A stretch of 5,509 nucleotides of DNA from Gammaproteobacteria bacterium (GCA_023485185.1 JAMCZP010000185.1:1-5509); one strand, 5' to 3'. Shown: positions 1 to 4,998, counted from the stretch's first letter. The notes: generated by a model not told the origin, from the letters alone. Made by a program: numbers and translations.

Positions 1-969
1 TGCAGCAGCAGCGACGATAAACACCAGGTTGAGCTTGGGTTTGATCTCCAGCACGGCTTTGACGGTGCCAAACACGCTAGCGGCACCGCACATGTCGAAT
101 TTCATTTCGTCCATGCCTTCGCCGGGCTTAAGCGAAATACCGCCGGTATCAAAGGTAATGCCTTTGCCGATGAGTACATGAGGAGCCTCATCAGCGTTCT
201 CGGCGCCCTGATACTTCATCACGATCAGACGTGATGGCTCTTTGCTGCCTCGACCTACGGATAACAGCGAGCCTGCACCTAAGGCTTCCAGTGCGTCTTC
301 ATCAAGAATCTCGACGTCGAGAGCACCTTTCGAGTCGTGCCCTAGCTGCTCTGCCTGTTCGGCTAAATAGCGGGGTGTACACACGTTGCCGGGCAAGTTA
401 CCCAAGGTGCGGGTCAGGCTTATGCCCTGGCCAATCGCGTTGCCCACCAACGCGCCCTGTTTAATCAGCGGCACACTCTCAGTGTCGCTAGCCATTAGCG
501 TAAGCTTGGCAAGGCTTGGGGCAGGAGCTGGTGTCGATTTGAATTGATCGAAGCGGTAAATGGCCCGCTCAGCGGCTTCCATTACCTTGCGTGCTTTCCA
601 GGCGGGGTCGCGGTCCGTCAGCGGTACATCGTTAAGTGCGATACTGGCTTCATCAATTGGCAGCTTCGCAAGCGCTACCATGGCGGCATCCAGGGCTTTG
701 ATAAAGGCGGCTTCCTGACATTTTTCGCGTTCGCCCAAGCCAACCAGTAAGATACGTTCGGCACCCAGGCCAGGCGCAAAGGGCACCATTTGTACATTGC
801 CTAGCGCTGCATCGAAGTCGCCGCGCTCCAATAACTGTCCAATTAAACCTTCGCTGGCATCGTCCAGTTTGGCGACGGTTGGCAGTAAGCCGCTATCTTT
901 AAAAACCGGAACCACGACACAGGCCGTTTCGGCTTTGGCTGGGTTAGCAGTCTGAACGGAAAATTCCAT
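1..969 (-). CDS. pepA: Leucyl aminopeptidase (M17 family), 3' end beyond the left edge
   Basis: Cytosolic dinuclear-metal aminopeptidase that removes N-terminal residues from peptides, with a preference for leucine. The minus-strand reading frame is open from the ATG at 967-969 to the window edge, giving 323 residues of a protein usually about 495-503 long. The N-terminus (MEFSVQTANPAKAETACVVV) is the variable M17 domain, and NLPGNVCTP at residues 191-199 leads into the catalytic domain. GKGITFDTGGISLKP (268-282) followed by MDEMKFDMCGAA gives K269, D274, K281 and D292. These correspond to metal ligands and the active-site lysine at K270, D275, K282 and D293 in E. coli PepA. The later ligands (E. 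coli D352 and E354) and R356 lie outside the window. The start has a GGAGA ribosome site (complement of 974-978) five bases upstream. It is transcribed divergently from lptF. The assignment is secure; whether it also binds DNA, as E. coli PepA does, cannot be judged here. Confidence 0.97.
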   Translation of the reverse strand, partial: MEFSVQTANPAKAETACVVVPVFKDSGLLPTVAKLDDASEGLIGQLLERGDFDAALGNVQMVPFAPGLGAERILLVGLGEREKCQEAAFIKALDAAMVALAKLPIDEASIALNDVPLTDRDPAWKARKVMEAAERAIYRFDQFKSTPAPAPSLAKLTLMASDTESVPLIKQGALVGNAIGQGISLTRTLGNLPGNVCTPRYLAEQAEQLGHDSKGALDVEILDEDALEALGAGSLLSVGRGSKEPSRLIVMKYQGAENADEAPHVLIGKGITFDTGGISLKPGEGMDEMKFDMCGAASVFGTVKAVLEIKPKLNLVFIVAAAA

Positions 970-1005
970 GACGTCTCCAACAAGACAAGTATCGAGGGAT
1001 TCGGG

Positions 1006-1034
1006 ATAATGCCTCGTTATTTAGGGTTTGATAA
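1006..1034 (-). promoter_or_regulatory. Candidate pepA promoter
   Basis: On the minus strand, TTATCA (complement of 1029-1034) and CATTAT (complement of 1006-1011) are separated by 17 bp. Each matches the sigma-70 consensus at 4 of 6 bases. A start near position 1000 would give a leader of about 30 nt containing the GGAGA ribosome site. The match is weak and rests only on spacing and position in the divergent spacer. Confidence 0.3.
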
Positions 1035-1055
1035 GCATTTGATTAGTGTACCCAA

Positions 1056-1076
1056 GCCATGCGCTGATTGCATGGC
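1056..1076. repeat. 7-bp inverted repeat upstream of lptF
   Basis: GCCATGC (1056-1062) and GCATGGC (1070-1076) are perfect complements around a 7-nt spacer. The repeat lies in the pepA/lptF divergent spacer, 28 bp before the lptF start codon. It could be an operator or a leader hairpin. No run of T follows on either strand, so it does not look like an intrinsic terminator. I could not place a convincing plus-strand sigma-70 promoter in this spacer. Confidence 0.45.
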
Positions 1077-1103
1077 ATCCTGCACGACTAGCCGGAGAGC
1101 GCG

Positions 1104-2183
1104 TTGATTTTATTTCGATATTTAACTCGCGAAGTGTTACTCACCATGTCGGCGGTCGCCGGTATTCTGCTGCTGGTGATTATGGGCAGTCGCTTTATCC
1201 GCTATTTTTCGGATGCTGCGGAAGGTGATATTCCTATCACCATAGTAGGCAGTTTGATGATGTTTCATCTGCCGGGCTTTATGGAATTGATCCTGCCGCT
1301 GTCGTTTTTCCTAGGCATCATGCTGGCCTATGGGCAGCTTTATATGAATAGCGAAATCACCGTTATGTTCGCCTGTGGGATGAGTCCCACGCGACTGCTG
1401 AAGGTGACGTTGCTGCCTGCAAGCATCGTTGCTGTGCTGGTAGGGGTATGCAGTCTTTGGTTAACGCCTTACGGTGCGCTGCAAACCGAAACTGCCATAG
1501 AGGAACAGCGCAGCCGCCTAGATGTCTCGGTACTGGCTCCAGGGCGCTTTCAGGAGTTTGGCGGCGGAAGAACGGCTTATATCGGCAGTTTCTCAAGTGA
1601 TGGCACTGAAATGCAGGATGTGCTGGTACACGAACAGAATCAGCCGGGCGATGAGTCTACCCATGACTACGTTACCCGCGCGGCGTCGGGTTATCAGGAG
1701 ACGCGCCTGGATACCGGCAGCCGTTTCCTAGTGCTGGATAATGGCGAACGCTATGGCGTAACGCCGGGGCTTAGAAATGCCGAGCGCCTCACGTTTGAAC
1801 GCTATACGCTGCGTCTAGGCTTAAACCGTGACCGGCAAGAGCTCGATTCACTGGAGTATGCGACCACGCCAATGCTATGGAACGACCCAAGCCCCCGCGC
1901 TCAGGCACAGTGGCAGTGGCGTGTAGGCTTACCATTAATGGTATTTGTATTGGCGTTGATGGCCCAGCCGCTTTCTCGTGTTAATCCGCGGCAAGGTCGC
2001 TTCGGTAAGCTACTTCCGGCGGTGTTTTTATATGTGGCGTATCTCAGTTTGTTGCTGGCTGCTGTAGATGCCATAGGCAGTGGTAATTGGCCCTCTACTC
2101 TGGGTGTATGGCCGGTACACGCACTGTTTTTAGGGTTGGGCCTATTATTGCTATGGCGCTCGCAACGTAAGGGGATGCGCTAA
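1104..2183 (+). CDS. lptF: LPS export ABC transporter permease LptF
   Basis: One of the two permease subunits of the LptB2FG complex, which uses ATP hydrolysis by cytoplasmic LptB to pull LPS from the inner membrane and pass it to the LptC/A bridge. The 359 residues compare with about 366 in E. coli. Predicted layout: three membrane helices (about 12-32, 50-77, 98-122), a periplasmic beta-rich domain (about 125-268), then three more helices (about 272-290, 303-324, 333-351). SEITVMFACGMS at 83-94 is the conserved cytoplasmic loop after helix 2, and NPRQGRFGKLLPA at 294-306 is the conserved segment after helix 4. The start is TTG. It is chosen because MILFRYLTRE matches the family N-terminus (E. 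coli MIIIRYLVRE) and GGAG at 1094-1097 sits six bases before it. The stop overlaps the lptG start, which indicates translational coupling. Confidence 0.96.
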   Translation: MILFRYLTREVLLTMSAVAGILLLVIMGSRFIRYFSDAAEGDIPITIVGSLMMFHLPGFMELILPLSFFLGIMLAYGQLYMNSEITVMFACGMSPTRLLKVTLLPASIVAVLVGVCSLWLTPYGALQTETAIEEQRSRLDVSVLAPGRFQEFGGGRTAYIGSFSSDGTEMQDVLVHEQNQPGDESTHDYVTRAASGYQETRLDTGSRFLVLDNGERYGVTPGLRNAERLTFERYTLRLGLNRDRQELDSLEYATTPMLWNDPSPRAQAQWQWRVGLPLMVFVLALMAQPLSRVNPRQGRFGKLLPAVFLYVAYLSLLLAAVDAIGSGNWPSTLGVWPVHALFLGLGLLLLWRSQRKGMR

Positions 2184-3262
2184 TGCTGAGATTGTTAAAC
2201 GTCGCTGACCGTCTCGATCGTTATATCGCCCGCAATGTATTGGCCGCCATCATTGTTGTTCAGGTGGTGCTGCTGGGCCTGGATATCACCATTGCCTATA
2301 TCGATGACTTAGGTGATGTACAGGCGGGTTACACCGCCCTTGATGCGCTGCTGTATCTCATCATGCGCACCCCTTGGCGCTTTTATCAGTACGCGCCAGT
2401 AGCAGTGCTCATCGGGGCGCTGATTGGCTTAGGAAGTATGGCTTCCAGTAACGAACTCACCGTTATGCGCGCCTCAGGGCGCTCGCTGGCGCGCATCGTA
2501 TGGGGCGTAATGAAGCCTGTGCTGGTGGTAGTAGTGACGGTGTTGTTGGTCGCCGAATACGTTACCCCGCGTACTGAGCAGTATGCCGAGGCATGGCGTT
2601 TGGAAAAAATTCAGGGCGAAGGGGCGATGCTCACCAGCCGCAGCGGTTGGCAGTTTGAGGGGGATAGCGTTTACCGCTTTGGGGCGATTCGTGCTGATAA
2701 TACGGTGCTTGATTTAACCCGCTATCGTTTTGATGATCGGCGTTTAGTCGAAGCGACCTATGCCCAGCGCGCACTTTGGGAGGGTGGTTCATGGCAATTG
2801 GAAAATGTCACCACCACGCGAATTTTCGACGATCACACCGACTCTGAGCAGCTAGAGAGTTTAGGCTGGGATACCTCGTTTACGCCGACGCAGCTTGAGC
2901 GGCTACTGCGCGATATTGAGAGCCAGGCACCCAGCGAACTTTGGTACTACGCAAAATTTCTTGAAGAGCAGGGCCTTCAGAATGATCAAGCACTGCTTTA
3001 TTTCTGGCAGAAGGTGTTGCTGCCACTGACCATGGGCTCGCTGGTATTAATTGCAGCCTCGTTTGTATTTGGCCCCTTGCGCACGGTAGCAGCGGGCACT
3101 CGGGTGTTTTATGGCGTTATTACGGGGCTGAGCTTTAAGTACGTACAAGATCTGCTGGCACCCGCCTCGACAATTTTTGGCTTTTCGCCTGTCTGGGCAG
3201 TGTTGGTGCCCACCCTTTTGTGCGCAGGGGGCGGGATCTACTTTCTACGCCGGAACGGCTAG
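2183..3262 (+). CDS. lptG: LPS export ABC transporter permease LptG
   Basis: Partner permease of LptF in the LptB2FG exporter in the inner membrane. It has 359 residues, against 360 in E. coli. LDRYIARNVL (11-20) is the conserved amphipathic lead into helix 1. Helices are predicted at about 20-40, 55-85 and 103-126, followed by a periplasmic domain (about 130-265) and helices at about 275-297, 303-325 and 333-354. SSNELTVMRASGRS (88-101) and FGPLRTVAAGTRVFYG (296-311) are family signatures. The ATG lies within TAATG, so lptF and lptG overlap by one base. AAGGGGA at 2169-2175, inside the end of lptF, provides the ribosome site. An ungapped alignment from LDRYI places A38, G44 and D45 where E. 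coli LptG has K34, K40 and K41, residues reported to interact with LPS. The assignment is secure. Confidence 0.96.
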   Translation: MLRLLNVADRLDRYIARNVLAAIIVVQVVLLGLDITIAYIDDLGDVQAGYTALDALLYLIMRTPWRFYQYAPVAVLIGALIGLGSMASSNELTVMRASGRSLARIVWGVMKPVLVVVVTVLLVAEYVTPRTEQYAEAWRLEKIQGEGAMLTSRSGWQFEGDSVYRFGAIRADNTVLDLTRYRFDDRRLVEATYAQRALWEGGSWQLENVTTTRIFDDHTDSEQLESLGWDTSFTPTQLERLLRDIESQAPSELWYYAKFLEEQGLQNDQALLYFWQKVLLPLTMGSLVLIAASFVFGPLRTVAAGTRVFYGVITGLSFKYVQDLLAPASTIFGFSPVWAVLVPTLLCAGGGIYFLRRNG

Positions 3263-3355
3263 CCAGCAAGCGCTTCTTGGTGATCAAGAAAGCTATTACC
3301 TAAAAGTCATTACCTAACAGCCAGCCAAGAGTTAACAGAGAGTTAAGAGAAAGTT
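3263..3355 (+). other. lptG to RDD-gene spacer with short repeats
   Basis: This 93-bp gap contains a small hairpin, TTCTTG (3274-3279) with CAAGAA (3285-3290) around a 5-nt loop. It has no T run, so it is not a strong terminator. Next comes an imperfect 14-bp tandem repeat, AAGCTATTACCTAA (3290-3303) and AAGTCATTACCTAA (3304-3317), matching at 12 of 14 bases. The last 25 bases are purine-rich and repeat GTTAA/AGAGA, ending in the ribosome site of the next gene. No convincing promoter was seen, so read-through from lptG is plausible. Confidence 0.5.
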
Positions 3356-3829
3356 ATGGGAATACGACGCTTTGCTCAATTAGATAGCGTATGGCCTGCA
3401 GGCCTGGGTCGTCGCTTGGGCGCTATGCTATATGACGGATTTTTGGTTACCGCTATTTGGATTGCCGTGACGATCTTGCATGTGGCTTTTTTTCGTTTTG
3501 TACTCGGTCAGCAGGCAGAGGAGATTGGCACCACCGCGTTTGATATCTGGAGCCTTAGAGTCATGCTGCTGTTTTTTGTCAGCCTGTTTTTTATCTTCTC
3601 CTGGACCCGTGGCGGAATGACGCTGGGGATGCAGGCATGGCGGCTGCGAGTGCAAACGGTAGATGGTTATTCGATTAGCGTGAAGGAAGGCCTGATCCGC
3701 TGCGCGGTAGCATGGCTTTCATTACTGGCGTTTGGCTTGGGCTATTGGTGGGTGCTTTTCGATTCTGAACGGCGTAGCTGGCCAGATATAGCCTCTAAAA
3801 CGCGTACGGTAGTACTGCCGAGTAAATAA
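3356..3829 (+). CDS. RDD family integral membrane protein, function unknown
   Basis: A 157-residue protein with the RDD-domain pattern. The first helix begins RRLGAMLYDGFLV (19-31), with the expected Arg, Ala and Asp at R20, A23 and D27. A second helix lies at about 66-84. The loop GGMTLGMQAWRLRVQTVDG (86-104) corresponds to the TxGKxxxGLRVVD-like segment of the family. A third helix spans about 112-135, and the C-terminal SERRSWPDIASKTR (137-150) stands in for the usual DxxHDxxAxT tail, with D144 in place. GAGA at 3347-3350 is a modest ribosome site five bases before the ATG. It is co-directional with lptFG across 93 bp and could be a third cistron, but the family has no single established role and none is claimed. 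Some RDD proteins have been linked to ion or solute transport. Family assignment is firm; function is unknown. Confidence 0.88.
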   Translation: MGIRRFAQLDSVWPAGLGRRLGAMLYDGFLVTAIWIAVTILHVAFFRFVLGQQAEEIGTTAFDIWSLRVMLLFFVSLFFIFSWTRGGMTLGMQAWRLRVQTVDGYSISVKEGLIRCAVAWLSLLAFGLGYWWVLFDSERRSWPDIASKTRTVVLPSK

Positions 3830-3838
3830 TTTTTTAAA

Positions 3839-3867
3839 TGGCGTTTGCAAAAAAACATGCAATGCCA
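3839..3867 (+). repeat. Imperfect inverted repeat after the RDD gene
   Basis: TGGC (3839-3842) plus TTGCA (3845-3849) pair with TGCAA (3858-3862) plus GCCA (3864-3867) around an A-rich loop, with a small internal loop. It begins 10 bp after the RDD stop codon. The following bases are not T-rich. It competes for the same bases as the hairpin at 3853-3892. Confidence 0.35.
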
Positions 3868-3892
3868 AGGCGTTATCGCATTGTTCATGTTT
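3853..3892 (+). terminator. Possible transcript-end hairpin of lptFG-RDD
   Basis: AAACATGCAATGC (3853-3865) pairs with GCATTG (3878-3883) and CATGTTT (3886-3892), giving 13 base pairs interrupted by a two-base TT bulge, with a 12-nt loop. The 3' arm ends in TTTATT. This resembles a weak intrinsic terminator or a 3'-end stabilising stem but lacks a proper U tract. Position and symmetry support it; termination itself is inferred. Confidence 0.35.
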
Positions 3893-3901
3893 ATTAAGAC
3901 G

Positions 3902-3925
3902 AATGGATATCAAAAAGTATCCATT
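3902..3925. repeat. 8-bp inverted repeat upstream of bfd promoter
   Basis: AATGGATA (3902-3909) and TATCCATT (3918-3925) are perfect complements around TCAAAAAG. The repeat ends five bases before the predicted -35 of bfd (3931). It is AT-rich and followed by only three T, so termination would be weak. An upstream regulator site is an alternative. Confidence 0.4.
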
Positions 3926-3930
3926 TCCAC

Positions 3931-3960
3931 TTGATAAGATGTATGCGAATCATTTACATT
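3931..3960 (+). promoter_or_regulatory. Candidate bfd sigma-70 promoter
   Basis: TTGATA (3931-3936, 5 of 6 to consensus) and TACATT (3955-3960, 4 of 6) are separated by 18 bp. Transcription would start near 3967, about 22 bases before the bfd ATG. The -10 lies inside the Fur-like box, as expected for an iron-repressed gene. Confidence 0.45.
3942..3960. promoter_or_regulatory. Putative Fur box upstream of bfd
   Basis: TATGCGAATCATTTACATT matches the gammaproteobacterial Fur-box form AATGAGAATCATTATCATT at 15 of 19 positions, including the central GAATCATT. It overlaps the -10 and spacer of the predicted bfd promoter, the classical position for iron-dependent repression. Fur repression of bfd is established in several gammaproteobacteria. 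The site here is inferred from the match and its location. Confidence 0.6.
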
Positions 3961-3977
3961 CATCTCATGATTTCTAT

Positions 3978-3983
3978 GAGGTG
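3978..3983 (+). promoter_or_regulatory. bfd ribosome binding site, possibly occluded
   Basis: GAGGTG sits five bases before the bfd ATG at 3989. CATCTCAT (3961-3968) can pair with ATGAGGTG (3976-3983) through eight base pairs, one of them G-U, around a 7-nt loop. This would cover the whole site. The stem can form only in transcripts that start upstream of about 3961, not from the promoter predicted here. Confidence 0.5.
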
Positions 3984-3988
3984 CAGCC

Positions 3989-4195
3989 ATGTACGTTTGC
4001 GTGTGCAAGGGAGTAACCGACCATCAGATTCGCCAGCACGTTAGCGACGGAGCGCGCAGCTGGCGAGAAGTACGCGAGGCAACCGGCTGCGCAACGCAGT
4101 GTGGTAAATGCGCGTGCTACGCCAAAGCTATTACCCGTGATGCCTTGTGTGAGGCGCGCCAAGAGGCCGACATGGGACTCGCTTACGCAGTGTGA
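3989..4195 (+). CDS. bfd: Bacterioferritin-associated ferredoxin Bfd
   Basis: A small [2Fe-2S] protein that docks on bacterioferritin and passes electrons to its haem, so that the stored ferric mineral is reduced and iron is released into the cytosol. It has 68 residues, against 64 in E. coli. The cluster ligands C4, C6, C38 and C41 are all present in MYVCVCKGVTDHQIR (1-15) and TQCGKC (36-41), at the same residue numbers as in E. coli Bfd. The BFD-like helix-turn-helix fold (PF04324 type) covers about residues 3-52. Three further cysteines, C34, C43 and C54, are not expected ligands. The C-terminal 15 residues look unstructured. A Fur box overlaps the probable promoter, so expression should rise under iron limitation. 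The partner gene bfr follows on the same strand after 191 bp and appears to have its own promoter. Confidence 0.95.
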   Translation: MYVCVCKGVTDHQIRQHVSDGARSWREVREATGCATQCGKCACYAKAITRDALCEARQEADMGLAYAV

Positions 4196-4212
4196 CGCGA
4201 ATCACTATTGTT
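4194..4212. promoter_or_regulatory. Weak Fur-like match at the bfd stop codon
   Basis: GACGCGAATCACTATTGTT matches AATGAGAATCATTATCATT at 13 of 19 positions and shares GCGAATCA with the better box at 3942-3960. It starts inside the bfd stop codon and lies about 30 bp upstream of the bfr -35. In some bacteria Fur activates bacterioferritin genes from upstream sites. At this match level chance is a real alternative. Confidence 0.2.
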
Positions 4213-4224
4213 AGGGTTATCGTT

Positions 4225-4243
4225 AGCAAATATATGATTTGCT
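4225..4243. repeat. 7-bp inverted repeat touching the bfr -35
   Basis: AGCAAAT (4225-4231) and ATTTGCT (4237-4243) are perfect complements around ATATG. The right arm shares its last base with the predicted -35 TTGAAC. It could be an activator or repressor site, or a weak hairpin at the end of the bfd transcript. No T run follows. Confidence 0.45.
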
Positions 4244-4270
4244 TGAACTTTTAAATACCTTATCTATACT
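4243..4270 (+). promoter_or_regulatory. Candidate bfr sigma-70 promoter
   Basis: TTGAAC (4243-4248, 4 of 6) and TATACT (4265-4270, 5 of 6) have a 16-bp spacer. Transcription would start near 4277, leaving a leader of about 110 nt, which is long for this gene. The -10 lies inside the left arm of the perfect inverted repeat at 4264-4292. A second possible pair, CTGAGA (4281-4286) and TATACT (4304-4309) with 17 bp between, lies just downstream. Confidence 0.45.
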
Positions 4271-4292
4271 CTCAGGAAAGCTGAGAGTATAG
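4264..4292. repeat. Perfect 12-bp inverted repeat over the bfr promoter
   Basis: CTATACTCTCAG (4264-4275) and CTGAGAGTATAG (4281-4292) are exact complements around the 5-nt loop GAAAG. After one mismatch, TA (4261-4262) and TA (4294-4295) can extend it. No T run follows, so it is not a standard intrinsic terminator. Because the left arm contains the predicted -10 and the predicted start falls in the loop, a DNA operator is the simplest reading. A transcript from further upstream would fold it as a stable stem. CTATACT occurs again at 4303-4309. Confidence 0.75.
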
Positions 4293-4375
4293 CTATGTAC
4301 GTCTATACTTCACTAAAACCGTAACTGCTTGATCGCATTATCTAAACTAGATTAAACATTAGCATTACTGTAGAA

Positions 4376-4382
4376 AAGGTGA
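4376..4382 (+). promoter_or_regulatory. bfr ribosome binding site
   Basis: AAGGTGA lies four bases before the ATG at 4387, with its AGG core seven bases away. It is a good Shine-Dalgarno match and fixes the start codon. Confidence 0.8.
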
Positions 4383-4386
4383 CGTT

Positions 4387-4869
4387 ATGAAAGGTGATAC
4401 AAAAGTTCTTGAGCATCTCAATAAAGCGCTCGGCAACGAATTGGTTGCGATCAATCAGTACTTTTTACATGCCAAAATGTACAAAGATTGGGGCTTAAAA
4501 GCGCTGGCCAAATGGGAATACGATGAATCCATTGAAGAGATGCAGCACGCTGACAAGATCATCGAGCGCATTTTATTCTTGGAAGGTATCCCCAATCTGC
4601 AAGATTTGGGCAAGCTTCACATTGGTGAAAACGTTAAAGAGATGCTCGAAAGCGATCTGAAAATCGAGCACGATGGCCGTAATGACTATATCGAAGCCAT
4701 CACCTACTGCGAAAGCGTTAAAGATTACGTGACTCGCGATATGCTGCGCGATTTGCTCGCTGACGAAGAGGGTCATATCGACCACATCGAAACTGAGCTT
4801 AAATTGATCGAGCAAGTGGGTATTCAGAATTACCTGCAGCGCCAAATGCAGATGGCTGGCGAAGAGTAA
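4387..4869 (+). CDS. bfr: Bacterioferritin, haem-binding ferritin subunit
   Basis: Subunit of the 24-mer cytosolic iron-storage cage. It oxidises Fe(II) at a di-iron site and stores Fe(III) mineral inside. The 160 residues compare with 158 in E. coli. All ferroxidase ligands are present at the E. coli numbers: E18, E51, H54, E94, E127 and H130, with Y25 nearby. M52, the ligand that holds haem between two subunits, is also present, so this is the haem-binding type served by Bfd. The N-terminus [20 protein letters not shown] and [17 protein letters not shown] (61-77) are near-identical to characterised Bfr proteins. One difference is that the inner-cavity iron-site residues H46 and D50 of E. 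coli are D46 and E50 here. A second bfr gene is not present in the window. The gene ends at a strong terminator. Confidence 0.97.
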   Translation: MKGDTKVLEHLNKALGNELVAINQYFLHAKMYKDWGLKALAKWEYDESIEEMQHADKIIERILFLEGIPNLQDLGKLHIGENVKEMLESDLKIEHDGRNDYIEAITYCESVKDYVTRDMLRDLLADEEGHIDHIETELKLIEQVGIQNYLQRQMQMAGEE

Positions 4870-4922
4870 GCTCTCCCGCGACGTGTTTAAGCTAGCGTTT
4901 AGCTACGCTTATTACGCAAAGC

Positions 4923-4955
4923 AAAACGGGCAGCCCATTGGCTGCCCGTTTTTTT
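4923..4955. terminator. Bidirectional intrinsic terminator between bfr and cstA-type gene
   Basis: AAAACGGGCAGCC (4923-4935) and GGCTGCCCGTTTT (4940-4952) form a perfect 13-bp stem with a CATT loop, followed on the plus strand by a run of seven T (4949-4955). It lies 54 bp after the bfr stop codon. On the minus strand the same stem ends in TTTTGCTTTGC, which could also stop the convergent transporter transcript 47 bp past its stop codon. Confidence 0.93.
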
Positions 4956-4998
4956 ATTGCTACTGTCACTTACTGGTAATAAACAACTAGCATTTGTT

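Noticed and set aside
231..750. Plus-strand open frames at 231-464 and 544-750
   Set aside because: They lie antisense to pepA, whose minus-strand frame has clear M17 catalytic motifs. They show no recognisable protein features.
1046..1228. Plus-strand open frame starting upstream of lptF
   Set aside because: It overlaps the start of lptF in another frame, has low-complexity shadow-like sequence and no ribosome site. The lptF N-terminus at the TTG fits the family.
3277..3306. Possible promoter TTGGTG-18-TAAAAG before the RDD gene
   Set aside because: Only 3 of 6 and 4 of 6 matches; no better than chance in an AT-rich spacer.
3974..4162. Minus-strand open frame over bfd
   Set aside because: Antisense shadow of a well-supported ferredoxin gene, without a ribosome site or motif.
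4340..4352. Small palindrome ATCTA-AAC-TAGAT upstream of bfr
   Set aside because: A 5-bp stem with a 3-nt loop in AT-rich DNA is expected by chance and has no supporting context.
4573..4845. 90-codon minus-strand open frame inside bfr
   Set aside because: It is fully antisense to a highly conserved gene and arises from bfr codon usage. No domain is recognisable.
4870..4922. Partial symmetry around TAAGCTAGCG...CGCTTA before the bfr terminator
   Set aside because: The pairing breaks after five bases, and the adjacent strong hairpin explains termination.
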